Below are positions 52,551 through 60,327 of a stretch of DNA of 60,327 bases, in pieces (the first letter of the stretch is position 1; the number at the start of each line of letters is the position of its first letter). The notes beneath the pieces are model-generated. The model was given only the letters and a program-made list of their open reading frames with translations. It searched no databases and was not told the DNA's origin. Source of the DNA: an uncultured Eubacteriales bacterium (lineage in GTDB: Bacteria > Bacillota > Clostridia > Lachnospirales > Lachnospiraceae); contig UQNS01000011.1 of the NCBI GenBank assembly GCA_900542465.1, positions 1 to 60,327 on the forward strand. Reading direction: 5' to 3'. The translations under genes and the position numbers were made by a program.

Positions 52551-52748
52551 TTAAACATCATTTATATCAATATCAAAAAAGGTTGAACTAAAAATCAACT
52601 CATTAAAAAAGGTTTTCCTGTCATTTAAATTACCATATGCTAAATTTTCACATAAAATGAAATTCTTATATCTTTTAAAAATTTCATTTCTTGTGGTCAG
52701 ATGTTCCTCATCTAAATGAAAATTATTAGAAAAAAATATGTTTATCAT
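52551..52748 (-). pseudogene. Proximal part of the AT-rich interrupted gene
   Basis: 65 codons from ATG 52748 behind GGGGACG, opening MINIFFSNNFHLDEEHLTTRNE and ending FFDIDINDV before TAA at 52551-52553. The stop sits in a run TTTAAAAAAAATTGG. Reading continues in frame through 181 more sense codons to 51996, so this is probably the N-terminus of one protein cut by a stop. It is 66 bases after dnaB and has the same low GC content as its distal part. Not recognised. Confidence 0.55.
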
Positions 52749-52814
52749 AAGGATACGTCCCCTTTTTCTGGACGAGCAGATGAAGTGAGATATATCCATC
52801 TTCAGGCTCTTTTT

Positions 52815-54170
52815 TTAAAAATTATCTGAACTGATCTTCTGCTCAAGATTGGCAAACCTTGTCTGGCCTGGTATCCAGCCAAGCTTGATCGTCTTTACAG
52901 GGCCATTTCTCTGCTTAGCCACATGGATCTCCGCAACGCCCTTTTCTTCACTATCTTCGTTGTAATAATCATCCCTGTAGATAAACATAACAACATCGGC
53001 ATCCTGTTCGATAGCACCTGATTCCCTGAGATCGGAAAGCATAGGTCTGTGATCCTGTCTCTGCTCAGGCGCTCTGGAGAGCTGTGAAAGTGATATCACC
53101 GGAACATTCAGCTCTCTTGCAAGAGCCTTAAGTCCTCGTGATATCTCAGATATCTCATTCTGGCGTGAATCTGACCTCCCACCTTTATCCCCGCTCATAA
53201 GCTGAAGGTAGTCGATAATAATCAGTCCGAGATTATTCTCAAGCTTATATTTCCTGCATCGAGATCTCATCTCAGAAATATTGATGCCGGGTGTGTCATC
53301 AATAAGGACCCGGGCCTTTCCAAGTACATCTGCACCCCCAACCAGCTGCTGCCAGTCACTTCCGGTAAGATTACCTGTTCTTATCATCTCAGCATTAACG
53401 CCTGACTCCATGGAAAGCAAACGTGAGGCAAGCTGTACTCCCGACATTTCCAGACTGAATATGGCCGTCGTTATCCCCTTTTTAACGGCTACATGCTCGG
53501 CAATATTAAGTACAAATGCAGTCTTGCCCATTGAAGGACGCGCTGCAATAAGAATAAAATCGGAAGGCTGGAGGCCTGACAGGCACTTGTCCAGATCTAC
53601 GAATCCTGTGGGAATTCCTGATACATCATCCGGATATTTTGAAGCCTTGTGTGCCTTATTCACAACTTCATAGACCAGGTCTTTAAAGGGTATTATTTCT
53701 TTCTCCCCTTTATTCTGAATAAGTTTAAAGATCTTCTGTTCTGTTTTATTCAGGATATCATACGTCTCCATATTTCCGGCATAACATTCATTTGCGATCT
53801 CTTCGTTGACTCGAATTATATTTCTGAGGACCGCCTTATCATGTACTATCTTTGCATACTGCTTAATGTTAGCCGATGTAGGGACTCCCACCACCAAATT
53901 ACGCAGATCATCCGTAGAGATACTATCTGCCAGCGCTGAGTTCTTCTTTAGATTTTCAAATACCGTAACGATATCGATCCTCTGTCCTTCATTACTCATG
54001 GCTGTCATAACATCATAGATAGTTCCATATAATTTATGATAAAAATCCTGGCCGTTGATTATACCTATTATTTCCATAATAGCCTGCGGGTCGATCAGTA
54101 TAGAACCTATTACACTTTGTTCGGCCTCCAGGCTGTTAGGCATAACTCTAACAACTGATGAATCATCCAT
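52815..54170 (-). CDS. dnaB: Replicative DNA helicase
   Basis: 451 residues. The N-terminal primase-binding domain begins NSLEAEQSVIGSILIDPQA. The RecA-like motor shows Walker A ARPSMGKTAFVLN near residue 210, Walker B LIIIDYLQLMSG near residue 315, and the arginine-finger/DNA-loop region RQNEISEISRGLKALAREL and LRESGAIEQDADVVMFI. It unwinds DNA at the fork. Its ATG overlaps the rplI stop by one base (TAATG), so translation is coupled. Confidence 0.97.
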   Translation of the reverse strand: MDDSSVVRVMPNSLEAEQSVIGSILIDPQAIMEIIGIINGQDFYHKLYGTIYDVMTAMSNEGQRIDIVTVFENLKKNSALADSISTDDLRNLVVGVPTSANIKQYAKIVHDKAVLRNIIRVNEEIANECYAGNMETYDILNKTEQKIFKLIQNKGEKEIIPFKDLVYEVVNKAHKASKYPDDVSGIPTGFVDLDKCLSGLQPSDFILIAARPSMGKTAFVLNIAEHVAVKKGITTAIFSLEMSGVQLASRLLSMESGVNAEMIRTGNLTGSDWQQLVGGADVLGKARVLIDDTPGINISEMRSRCRKYKLENNLGLIIIDYLQLMSGDKGGRSDSRQNEISEISRGLKALARELNVPVISLSQLSRAPEQRQDHRPMLSDLRESGAIEQDADVVMFIYRDDYYNEDSEEKGVAEIHVAKQRNGPVKTIKLGWIPGQTRFANLEQKISSDNF

Positions 54171-54619
54171 TATTTTTCTTCCTCTACAACTACCTTTAAC
54201 GTTCCTGTTACATCTCTGTGTAATTTGACCGGAACAGAATAAGTTCCCGGAGCTTTGATAGGCTCGTCGAGCTTCATTTTTTTCTTATCGACTGTCATTC
54301 CTGTCTGGACCTTCAGATCTTCCGCAATTTCCTTGGAAGAAACTGCTCCGAATGTTTTACCGTTCTCTCCGATCTTGACCTTGATGATCACAGTCTGAGC
54401 CTCCAGCCTGGCAGCTTCCTGTTTAGCGGCCTCCAGCTCCTCTGCTGCGATCCTTGCTGCCTTGGCCTGACTGTCCTTAAGTTCTGACAGGTTACCTGCA
54501 GATGCCTCTTTACCTAATTTTTTCGGAAGGATAAAGTTTCTGGCATAACCATCACTTACCTCAACTACTTCACCCTTTTTACCGAGCGCCTTAACATCCT
54601 CTAATAAAATAATCTTCAT
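54170..54619 (-). CDS. rplI: 50S ribosomal protein L9
   Basis: 149 residues from ATG 54619 behind GGAAGGAGAG, the same length as E. coli L9; a longer frame to 54652 overlaps gdpP and is rejected. The N-terminal domain MKIILLEDVKALGKKGEVVEVSDGYARNFILPKK (in pieces) binds 23S rRNA, then a long central helix rich in Ala, and the C-terminal domain with GSVSSKEI-like GAVSSKEIAEDL. It starts one base after the gdpP stop region. Confidence 0.97.
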   Translation of the reverse strand: MKIILLEDVKALGKKGEVVEVSDGYARNFILPKKLGKEASAGNLSELKDSQAKAARIAAEELEAAKQEAARLEAQTVIIKVKIGENGKTFGAVSSKEIAEDLKVQTGMTVDKKKMKLDEPIKAPGTYSVPVKLHRDVTGTLKVVVEEEK

Positions 54620-54620
54620 A

Positions 54621-56630
54621 TCAGATCTCTCCTTCCGCAAGCATTTTGTCAATAGTTCTCTTTAGCAGCTCCCTGGCTTCTTCATAATTTGTATCTTCAA
54701 GCTGGGCCGCTGCAATATTCAGGTGACCTCCGCCACCGATTTTCTCCATAATTATCTGCACATTTACCTCATCGATAGATCTGGCTGAAATATGAAGCTT
54801 ATTATTATATTCTGTCATAACGAATGACGCCTTTATCCCCGCTATATCCAGCAGCTGGTTAGCCGCTTTGGCACAACCGATCGTAGGGCTGGCAGCTCCC
54901 TCCTCTATATAGAAGGCAAAAGCAAATGAACCTCTGTACAGCTCTGCATTTGATACTGCATCAGCCACTGATTTGTATTCGCTCAGGTCTGATCTTAAAA
55001 GTTTCCTTACTCGTATGACGTCTGCACCATTCCTTCTCAGATAGGCAGCCGCTTCAAAGGTACGCGGACCTGACTTGGAATGGAAATTATCGGTATCGAT
55101 AACTATCCCGGCATACATCGCATCCGCCTCAAAACCTTTAAGTTTAATATCAAGGCTTCCAAACTGCATCATTTCAGTAACCATCTCACATGTAGAAGAT
55201 GCAAAAGAATCATTATAAGCCAGCACAACATTCTTGATCGGCTCGGAGCTTGTCCTGTGATGGTCGAATACGACCCTGTTCCCCGCACGCAGGAGGATCT
55301 CCGGACAGTCTGTAAGATCCGGCCTGTTAACATCAACAACAACGACTGTGGTATTGGCATCTGTCTTCATTATAGCCTCATCGGACTTTATGAAGGCTCC
55401 GGCTTCATAATCCTCTCTTCCGATAAACCTGTCATAAAACGGCTTAATACTGGAAGAAATATCGTTGATCACGATATAGGCTTCTTTTCCCAGGTGCCTG
55501 GCAAAACAATACATGCCTATCTCTGCACCAAATGCATCGATATCCGGCAGCTTATGTCCCATTATTACGATCTTACCGGTAGATTCAAATATTCTTCGCA
55601 AGGCATGGGCCGTTACACGTACTTTAACACGGGTATTCCTCTCCATCTGCTGGGTACGTCCGCCATAGTACCGGACCTTCTCACACTCCCTGATAACAGC
55701 CTGGTCTCCGCCTCGGCCGAGTGCCAGTTCCAGTGCGCTCTTAGCCAGTTCATATGATCTGTTATAGTTTTCTCCGCCTGTGCCAATGCCGATACTTAAG
55801 GTAACTGTCATATCATTTCCAACGTTGACAGTCTTAACATCCTCTAAGATATTGAAGCGGTTCTCCTGAAAAAGCTTCAGTTCCTTATATCTGAATACCG
55901 CAAAATACCTGTCTTTTTCCAGTTTTTTCACAAACGCACCATTTTTTGTGAAATAGTCGTTGATCTTCTTCTCGACGATACCTGCCACAAAGGTCTGAGA
56001 GAGATCTTCAACACTCTCGATAACATCTTCATAATTATCTATTTCAATAATAGCACAGGTAAAATTATCTTCACTGAGCTTGCTCTTATAAATATGGATA
56101 TTTGTTTCATCAAACAGGTAAAGTGCTGTAAACGATGAGACCCTCTTTATTTCTGCTCTGTAGTATCTGCTGTTAAATGAAAATCTTAATTCTTTAGTCT
56201 CATTTCCGTCCGGAAATACATTTGGCGTAATAGCCTTAAATACCGCCGCTATATTTTTATTAAAGTCCTCATCCTCACCTGTGATCTCTCGCATTTGGCG
56301 GTTCATCCAAAGGACCTTTCCATTAAGATCCATAATACAGTAAGGTATATTCATCTCCTTGACCAGCTTATGCTGTACCTTCGAATAGTCAGCTGAAAAC
56401 TTAAGCATATCCTTAAGTATCCCCTTCCTTCCGGCAGTCATCATATAGATGAAAAGGATAGTATAAGCGGCTGCGGCTCCCAATAAGATCCATTTAAATT
56501 CCTTATTAGCCGTGAAAAATAATACCAAAAGGACGATCAGTCCAACCTCTACGACTATGGACCAGGTAAGAGCCATCCTCAGCTTACCGCGCAATTTATA
56601 TTCATTTAGACCTGTATCTTTATGTAACAT
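54621..56630 (-). CDS. gdpP: Cyclic-di-AMP phosphodiesterase GdpP
   Basis: 669 residues. Two membrane helices (about 21-39 and 43-62) are followed by a PAS domain, a degenerate GGDEF domain (VTLSIGIGTGGENYNRSYE near residue 275), and a DHH-DHHA1 phosphodiesterase. DHH landmarks are IMGHKLPDIDAFGAEIG near residue 355, VVDVNRPDLT, VFDHHRTSSE, and the DHHA1 GGGGHLNIAAAQ near the end. It breaks down c-di-AMP and so affects cell-wall and potassium balance. gdpP-rplI-dnaB is a conserved Firmicutes operon. Confidence 0.95.
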   Translation of the reverse strand: MLHKDTGLNEYKLRGKLRMALTWSIVVEVGLIVLLVLFFTANKEFKWILLGAAAAYTILFIYMMTAGRKGILKDMLKFSADYSKVQHKLVKEMNIPYCIMDLNGKVLWMNRQMREITGEDEDFNKNIAAVFKAITPNVFPDGNETKELRFSFNSRYYRAEIKRVSSFTALYLFDETNIHIYKSKLSEDNFTCAIIEIDNYEDVIESVEDLSQTFVAGIVEKKINDYFTKNGAFVKKLEKDRYFAVFRYKELKLFQENRFNILEDVKTVNVGNDMTVTLSIGIGTGGENYNRSYELAKSALELALGRGGDQAVIRECEKVRYYGGRTQQMERNTRVKVRVTAHALRRIFESTGKIVIMGHKLPDIDAFGAEIGMYCFARHLGKEAYIVINDISSSIKPFYDRFIGREDYEAGAFIKSDEAIMKTDANTTVVVVDVNRPDLTDCPEILLRAGNRVVFDHHRTSSEPIKNVVLAYNDSFASSTCEMVTEMMQFGSLDIKLKGFEADAMYAGIVIDTDNFHSKSGPRTFEAAAYLRRNGADVIRVRKLLRSDLSEYKSVADAVSNAELYRGSFAFAFYIEEGAASPTIGCAKAANQLLDIAGIKASFVMTEYNNKLHISARSIDEVNVQIIMEKIGGGGHLNIAAAQLEDTNYEEARELLKRTIDKMLAEGEI

Positions 56631-56705
56631 TATGTGCCTCCACTAGGCAAAGAATAATTTAAGAGTATTGTATATTATAACATTGGACACCCTTAAAAAC
56701 AATTT

Positions 56706-56739
56706 TAAAAAAGCGCTGCCACCTTCTGGTAGCAACGCT
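56706..56739 (-). terminator. Terminator after rpsR
   Basis: On the minus strand AGCGTTGC and GCAGCGCT enclose ACC/GGT around AGAA, followed by six T. Confidence 0.9.
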
Positions 56740-56763
56740 CCTTTACTTAAGTAATATTTAAAA

Positions 56764-57081
56764 TTACTCTACTGTATAAGGCATAAGAGCAACATGTCTT
56801 GCGCGCTTGATCGCAACTGTGATTGCTCTCTGATGCTTAGCGCAGTTTCCTGTGATCCTTCTAGGGAAGATCTTTCCCCTTTCAGAAACATACTTCTTAA
56901 GAGTAGCAACGTCCTTGAAGTCAATTGCCTTTTCTTCTTCACCACAGAATGCACAAACCTTTTTTCTTCTTCTCATAGGTCTTCTTCTTGCGCGGTTATC
57001 TCTTCTTTCCTGACCATCTCTGGCTCCACCGGCTGGTGTCTGAGCAGCGTCAGTCTTTTCAACGATATTTTCTTCTGCCAT
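56764..57081 (-). CDS. rpsR: 30S ribosomal protein S18
   Basis: 105 residues from ATG 57081 behind AGGAGG; the frame extension to 57099 overlaps ssb. The S18 core RKKVCAFCGEEEKAIDFKDV and PRRITGNCAKHQRAITVAIKRARHVALMPY (in pieces) is preceded by an acidic/Ala then Arg-rich N-terminal tail of about 40 residues, longer than in E. coli. Two CxxC-like Cys pairs (CAFC) suggest a zinc-binding form. It sits in the small subunit platform beside S6. Confidence 0.97.
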   Translation of the reverse strand: MAEENIVEKTDAAQTPAGGARDGQERRDNRARRRPMRRRKKVCAFCGEEEKAIDFKDVATLKKYVSERGKIFPRRITGNCAKHQRAITVAIKRARHVALMPYTVE

Positions 57082-57095
57082 AATTAACCTCCTGA

Positions 57096-57548
57096 TCATT
57101 TAAATGGAAGCCCTTCGTCATCCACATTATCAGGGATATTCATAAAATCTGCGCCGCCTGAAAAAGCATTCATTCCGTCATCTGCGCCACCGTAGACCGG
57201 TGCTGGAGAACCAGCTGCAGCTGCCTTGCTTTCTGCAAATTCAATCGTTTCAGCCACTACATCGGTAGTATATACTTTCTGACCGTCCTTATTAGTATAA
57301 CTGCCTGTCTGGATATGGCCGCGGATGCATACTTTAGTACCCTGTTTTAAATATTTGTTTACAAATTCAGCCTGTTTTCTAAAAGCCTGGCAGCTGATAA
57401 AATCAGCTGTCTGTCCGCCTTCTGTTCTTTGAACACGTCTGTCAACGGCAAGAGTGAAACGTGATGTTTCGATCTCTCCGTCCGCTGTCATGATACTGCG
57501 TGGAATAGGATCTCTTGTTAATCTACCAAGTAAAACTACGTTATTCAT
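57096..57548 (-). CDS. ssb: Single-stranded DNA-binding protein
   Basis: 150 residues. The OB fold opens MNNVVLLGRLTRDPIPR and includes FISCQAFRKQAEFVNKYLKQGTKVCIRGH. A flexible Gly/Ala linker follows, and the protein ends DNVDDEGLPFK, the acidic tip that recruits replication partners (a DDxLPF variant). It protects single-stranded DNA. It lies between rpsF and rpsR as in most Firmicutes. Confidence 0.97.
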   Translation of the reverse strand: MNNVVLLGRLTRDPIPRSIMTADGEIETSRFTLAVDRRVQRTEGGQTADFISCQAFRKQAEFVNKYLKQGTKVCIRGHIQTGSYTNKDGQKVYTTDVVAETIEFAESKAAAAGSPAPVYGGADDGMNAFSGGADFMNIPDNVDDEGLPFK

Positions 57549-57590
57549 GATTTATCTCCTTAAATGTAGGCGGTAGTTTTTAAACGCCGA

Positions 57591-57878
57591 TCATTCCCCT
57601 TCTCTGACAATTAAAAAGCGAAGAATGTTAGCTGTAATACGAAGTCTGCTTTCGATCTCAGCAGGAGCGTCAGCTGGAGCTTCAAACTTAATGAATGCAT
57701 AATAGCCTTCGTTCATCTTCTGAATTTCGTACGCAAGTCTCTTCTTTTCAGGTGTACCCGGATCAGTAATCGTACCACCATTCTTTACGATAAGCTCTCT
57801 TGCCTGCTCAAATGCCGCATTTCTTACTTCTTCCTCGACGCTTGCATTAACTACTAATGTTAATTCATACTTATTCAT
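57591..57878 (-). CDS. rpsF: 30S ribosomal protein S6
   Basis: 95 residues from ATG 57878 behind AAGGAGG, the normal S6 length; the longer frame to 57932 is not used. It has the S6 signature KYELTLVVNASVEEE, GGTITDPGTPEKKRLAYEIQKM and EGYYAFIKFEAPAD, in pieces. It partners with S18 in the platform. First gene of rpsF-ssb-rpsR, with a structured leader that may give autoregulation. Confidence 0.97.
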   Translation of the reverse strand: MNKYELTLVVNASVEEEVRNAAFEQARELIVKNGGTITDPGTPEKKRLAYEIQKMNEGYYAFIKFEAPADAPAEIESRLRITANILRFLIVREGE

Positions 57879-58036
57879 TTTAATATTGCACCTCCTTTTG
57901 GTCTGATAGGTCTTCCGTCCTGCGGAAAACAAGGATAATCCCTATGGTCATAAGGCTTTTCCTTTTCTCTGGAAAAGCAAGGATTTAAAGATCATCACGG
58001 TTGATGATTTTACCATATAGATCATAAAAAAGTCAA
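57879..58036 (-). promoter_or_regulatory. rpsF promoter and leader, possible S6:S18-binding RNA
   Basis: On the minus strand TTGACT (58031-58036) and TAAAAT (58007-58012) are 18 bases apart. The 130-base leader holds a hairpin CTTTTCC/GGAAAAG and, nearer the gene, TTTTCCG-CAGGA-CGGAAGA with a CCG-containing loop edge. Many bacteria carry an S6:S18-binding leader in this place; I cannot confirm the family's consensus by eye. Confidence 0.5.
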
Positions 58037-58073
58037 CCGCTACATGCTGTGCAAGTATTTATATAAACACTTT

Positions 58074-58832
58074 TTATAGCTTTTCAAAAATCTTTCCAAG
58101 GGAATCGTGTATCAATACATCCGCTATCTTATCGAATTGTGTTGGCTCTTTATTTATAATAACCGCCTTATCTCCTCTGAAGTACTGAAGAAGTGAAGCT
58201 GCCGGAAATACATTGAGAGATGTGCCTCCTATGATAAGCAGATCTGCCTCCTGCATCAGTTTCACCGCCGCATTTAACATGCCTTTATCAAGATCCTCCT
58301 GATAAAGTACTACATCCGGTTTTATTATTCCTCCGCATGCACACACGGGTACTCCTGCGAATTTACCTTCTCCTGCTTCCTCTCCCGCATTAAGAACAGT
58401 ATCCAGACCATATTCATGCCCGCATTTAACACAATAATTGCGATAGATCGATCCATGGAGCTCAAAGACCTTTTCTGAGCCTGCCAGTTGATGAAGACCA
58501 TCAATATTCTGAGTTATAACTCCCGCACATTTCCCTGACTTTTCAAATTCCGCCAGTTTAATATGGGTCATATTAGGTCTTGCTTCTGTATATATCAGCT
58601 TATCTCTGTAAAAGCTGTAAAATTCCTTCGGATGAAATTTAAAAAATGATCGGGACAGGATCTTTTCCGGAGGTATAAGACCTTTTTCCGTATAAAGACC
58701 ATCTGCGCCTCTGAAATCCGGGATCCCGCTTTCTGTTGAAACTCCGGCACCTCCAAAAAACACAAATCTATAAGCCCGGTCTATAATTTCTTTAACAGCA
58801 TGTATCTGATCTTCTAAGCTTAAGTCTGACAT
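58074..58832 (-). CDS. NAD-dependent protein deacylase (sirtuin)
   Basis: 252 residues from ATG 58832 behind GGAGG; ATG 58844 would sit in the upstream terminator. The Rossmann NAD site is GGAGVSTESGIPDFRG near residue 30. TQNIDGLHQLAGS precedes the catalytic His in ELHGSIYRNYC, zinc Cys are CVKCG and CACGG, and IIGGTSLNVFPAASL is near the end. It removes acyl groups from lysines using NAD+, giving nicotinamide. It is the Sir2 type with full zinc site. It is apparently monocistronic. Confidence 0.95.
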   Translation of the reverse strand: MSDLSLEDQIHAVKEIIDRAYRFVFFGGAGVSTESGIPDFRGADGLYTEKGLIPPEKILSRSFFKFHPKEFYSFYRDKLIYTEARPNMTHIKLAEFEKSGKCAGVITQNIDGLHQLAGSEKVFELHGSIYRNYCVKCGHEYGLDTVLNAGEEAGEGKFAGVPVCACGGIIKPDVVLYQEDLDKGMLNAAVKLMQEADLLIIGGTSLNVFPAASLLQYFRGDKAVIINKEPTQFDKIADVLIHDSLGKIFEKL

Positions 58833-58844
58833 TCTTACCTCCAT

Positions 58845-58876
58845 AAAAAAAACGGCTGCACAAAAGTACAGCCGTA
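58845..58876 (-). terminator. Terminator after the nucleotidyltransferase gene
   Basis: On the minus strand ACGGCTG and CAGCCGT close over TACTTTTGTG, followed by eight T. Confidence 0.88.
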
Positions 58877-58879
58877 AAA

Positions 58880-59791
58880 TCAGAATAATTTTTCCGGATA
58901 TTCCCCTTTTGATACCAGGTCTTTTAAGGCCTGCTTAACACATTCTTTATCCGCCTGATATGTAACTCCGAACCATTTGTCATTAGTCTCTAATACCTTA
59001 ACTTTGGCCTTTCCTCCCTTAATAAGATCATCCACGATCACAGGAAGAAGATATTCGCTTTTAACCGGATCGATCGCCGGGTCTTTAAGGAATCTGACGA
59101 ATCCCTCTTCAAGTTCAGTAAATATTTCCGGTGTAAATCCCCACATATTCATAGAGACCTTCTTTGAAGCGTCTATAGGAGCGATACTTCCGTCTTCCGC
59201 CTCGATCCCTGCTCCGGATACGGTCTTAACAATATTTTCCGTTTCATTCACATCTGAAAGATCTCCATCTGCATCCAGTGAACATACACCTCTTGTAACA
59301 GTTCCATTATCTGACAGAGTATTTCCCAGGATGAATCCTGCCATACAGAAATCATATATATCAGATCTTTTCCCTGCCATAAGATATCTATGGATCTCGT
59401 CAAATGCCGCTTTTCCGTAATAATCATCAGCATTGATCACAAGGAAAGGTTCCTTTACAGAATTTTTGCATGTAAGGATCGCCTGGCCCGTTCCCCACGG
59501 CTTCACACGTCCTTCCGGAAGATCAAATCCTTCAGGCAGATCGTTGATCTCCTGAAAAACATATTCTATCTCTATATCAGATCTTATCTTACTTGTAACA
59601 AGTTCTTCAAATTTATTCAAAAGCTCTTTTCTTGTGATAAAAACAACCTTATTAAATCCAGCCTGGATAGCATCATAAATTGAATAAAGCATAAGAACCT
59701 CTCCATTTGGTCCTAATGGCTCCAGCTGCTTGATCCCACCTCCAAATCTGCTTCCCATACCAGCCGCCATAATAACTAGTGTTGTATCCAT
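58880..59791 (-). CDS. Sugar-phosphate nucleotidyltransferase family protein
   Basis: 303 residues from ATG 59791 behind GGAGG, giving the normal start MDTTLVIMAAGMGSRFGGG; the extension to 59905 runs into the tRNA-Cys region. The signature AAGMGSRFGGGIKQLEPLG binds the nucleotide, and VINADDYYG near residue 120 is the metal-binding Asp region. It resembles GlmU/GalU-type pyrophosphorylases but the sugar and nucleotide are not clear; the GGGIKQL variant occurs in a group of uncharacterised Firmicutes proteins. It follows the tRNA terminator. Confidence 0.85.
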   Translation of the reverse strand: MDTTLVIMAAGMGSRFGGGIKQLEPLGPNGEVLMLYSIYDAIQAGFNKVVFITRKELLNKFEELVTSKIRSDIEIEYVFQEINDLPEGFDLPEGRVKPWGTGQAILTCKNSVKEPFLVINADDYYGKAAFDEIHRYLMAGKRSDIYDFCMAGFILGNTLSDNGTVTRGVCSLDADGDLSDVNETENIVKTVSGAGIEAEDGSIAPIDASKKVSMNMWGFTPEIFTELEEGFVRFLKDPAIDPVKSEYLLPVIVDDLIKGGKAKVKVLETNDKWFGVTYQADKECVKQALKDLVSKGEYPEKLF

Positions 59792-59854
59792 AAAATCCTC
59801 CAACTTACAGTTCAAAATGTAACCTAGACAAGTATAACATATTAATAGGCAAAT

Positions 59855-59891
59855 AAAAAAAGGAGCAACAATCCTTAAGATCATTGCTCCT
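59855..59891 (-). terminator. Terminator of the tRNA cluster
   Basis: On the minus strand AGGAGCAAT and TTGTTGCTCCT pair over GATCTTAAGGA, followed by seven T, six bases after tRNA-Cys. Confidence 0.88.
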
Positions 59892-59896
59892 GACGC

Positions 59897-59967
59897 AGGC
59901 GACAACCAGATTCGAACTGGTGATCAGGGTGTTGCAGACCCACGCCTTACCACTTGGCTATGTCGCC
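59897..59967 (-). tRNA. tRNA-Cys (GCA)
   Basis: 71 nt. Acceptor GGCGACA pairs with TGTCGCC, the T-loop is GTTCGAATC, and the anticodon loop reads TCTGCAA with GCA. CCA is not encoded. Last of three tRNAs in a row on the minus strand. Confidence 0.95.
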
Positions 59968-60021
59968 GTCATATTTAAGTATCGCACGCAAATACCTGCT
60001 AACAGAAAGTCCTTAGCAGAG

Positions 60022-60093
60022 TGACCCCAACGGGATTCGAACCCATGTTACCGCCGTGAAAGGGCGGTGTCTTAACCGCTTGACCATGGGGCC
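60022..60093 (-). tRNA. tRNA-Glu (UUC)
   Basis: 72 nt. Acceptor GGCCCCA with TGGGGTC and discriminator A, anticodon stem CCGCC/GGCGG around the TTC anticodon, T-loop GTTCGAATC. CCA is not encoded. Confidence 0.95.
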
Positions 60094-60144
60094 ATTCCTT
60101 TTCTCTAAAAATGGGTGTTAATTCCTTAACACCCACCCCTCAAG

Positions 60145-60216
60145 CTCCCCGAGTAGGGCTCGAACCTACAACAACTCGGTTAACAGCCGAGTGCTCTACC
60201 ATTGAGCTATCAGGGA
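60145..60216 (-). tRNA. tRNA-Asn (GUU)
   Basis: 72 nt. Acceptor TCCCTGA pairs with TCGGGGA (one G-T pair), discriminator G, anticodon stem CTCGG/CCGAG around GTT. It is first of the tRNA cluster and a likely substrate for the Tgt encoded at 23.3 kb. An upstream TATAAT-like element on the minus strand (about 60230) may start the cluster, or it may be read from the rRNA operon. Confidence 0.95.
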
Positions 60217-60311
60217 TTAGTCCTCAGTGAATTATATCACTCATTTCTTCCTTTGAAAAGAGAAAAATATCGTTCCCTGAAAACCGCATACGAATCCTCT
60301 ACACCTACTCC

Positions 60312-60327
60312 CAGGTTAAGCTTTCGA
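60312..60327 (-). rRNA. Possible 3' end of 23S rRNA, cut by the window edge
   Basis: The minus strand enters the window as TCGAAAGCTTAACC, which resembles the last bases of clostridial 23S rRNA (GATCGAGGGCTTAACC type). The following GCGGTTTTCAGGGAACG is typical of spacers beside rRNA genes in Lachnospiraceae. Only about 14 bases are available, so the call is tentative. Confidence 0.4.

Noticed and set aside
1..60327. CRISPR array, insertion sequence, prophage or integrase
   Set aside because: I looked for regularly spaced repeats, transposase or integrase motifs and flanking duplications and found none.

Overview
The window reads as a stretch of chromosome from an anaerobic, moderately low-GC Clostridia, most likely a Lachnospiraceae member. 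The evidence is a single-chain pyruvate:ferredoxin oxidoreductase, a reverse-type rubrerythrin, an A-type flavodiiron protein, DUF3793 and DUF2325 proteins, a holB-ricT-trmN6-rsmI string, a dnaB-rplI-gdpP string and an rpsF-ssb-rpsR operon. Most genes lie on the minus strand. I see no insertion sequence, integrase, phage gene or CRISPR array.

Layout. 0-5.4 kb: DUF2325 gene, a TetR-patatin pair, and the iron uptake operon feoA-feoA-feoB plus a small Cys-rich membrane protein. 5.5-7.8 kb: a CaCA cation antiporter behind a yybP-ykoY (manganese) riboswitch, then an unassigned structured RNA transcribed the other way from a perfect-consensus promoter, then a protein of unknown function. 7.9-11.4 kb: holB-ricT-trmN6-rsmI. 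11.6-15.9 kb: thrH, a metallo-hydrolase, a flavodoxin/DUF3793 unit, an HPP membrane protein and a radical SAM protein. 16-22.8 kb: one long amino-acid operon leuB-ilvD-ilvB-serC-serA. 22.9-25.5 kb: yajC, tgt, aroC. 25.6-31.1 kb: an orphan Hsp70 and nifJ. 31.4-39.3 kb: pgi, mtnN, murG, a PerR-type regulator with rubrerythrin, amt and fprA. 39.5-42 kb: an AraC regulator, hemW and a zinc-ribbon protein. 42.1-48.9 kb: a complete phosphate module pstSCAB-phoU-phoP-phoR. 49-52.8 kb: small genes of unclear role, a PTS-like permease, a DUF1858 protein, a 56-residue ferredoxin and an AT-rich interrupted gene. 52.8-59.8 kb: replication, ribosome, c-di-AMP, sirtuin and nucleotidyltransferase genes. 59.9-60.3 kb: tRNA-Cys, tRNA-Glu and tRNA-Asn, next to what looks like the 3' end of a 23S rRNA.

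How it works together. A recurring palindrome, TTAGC-N4-GCTAA, sits in the promoters of feoAAB, the DUF2325 gene and the DUF3793-flavodoxin unit, and next to the ferredoxin promoter. This points to one metal-responsive (probably iron) regulon that would raise uptake and balance flavodoxin against ferredoxin. Those carriers would serve nifJ and the other redox enzymes. The PerR-like protein, rubrerythrin and FprA form an oxygen/peroxide defence layer. The pst operon carries four direct repeats at exact 11-base spacing in front of pstS, as expected for a PhoP-controlled promoter, and encodes its own two-component system. ThrH could supply the phosphatase step missing between serC/serA and serine.

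The best leads for something undescribed are the 6.73-6.96 kb RNA with its promoter/operator palindrome, the TTAGC-N4-GCTAA regulon, the PstC with an added four-helix membrane domain, and the in-frame interrupted AT-rich gene beside dnaB.
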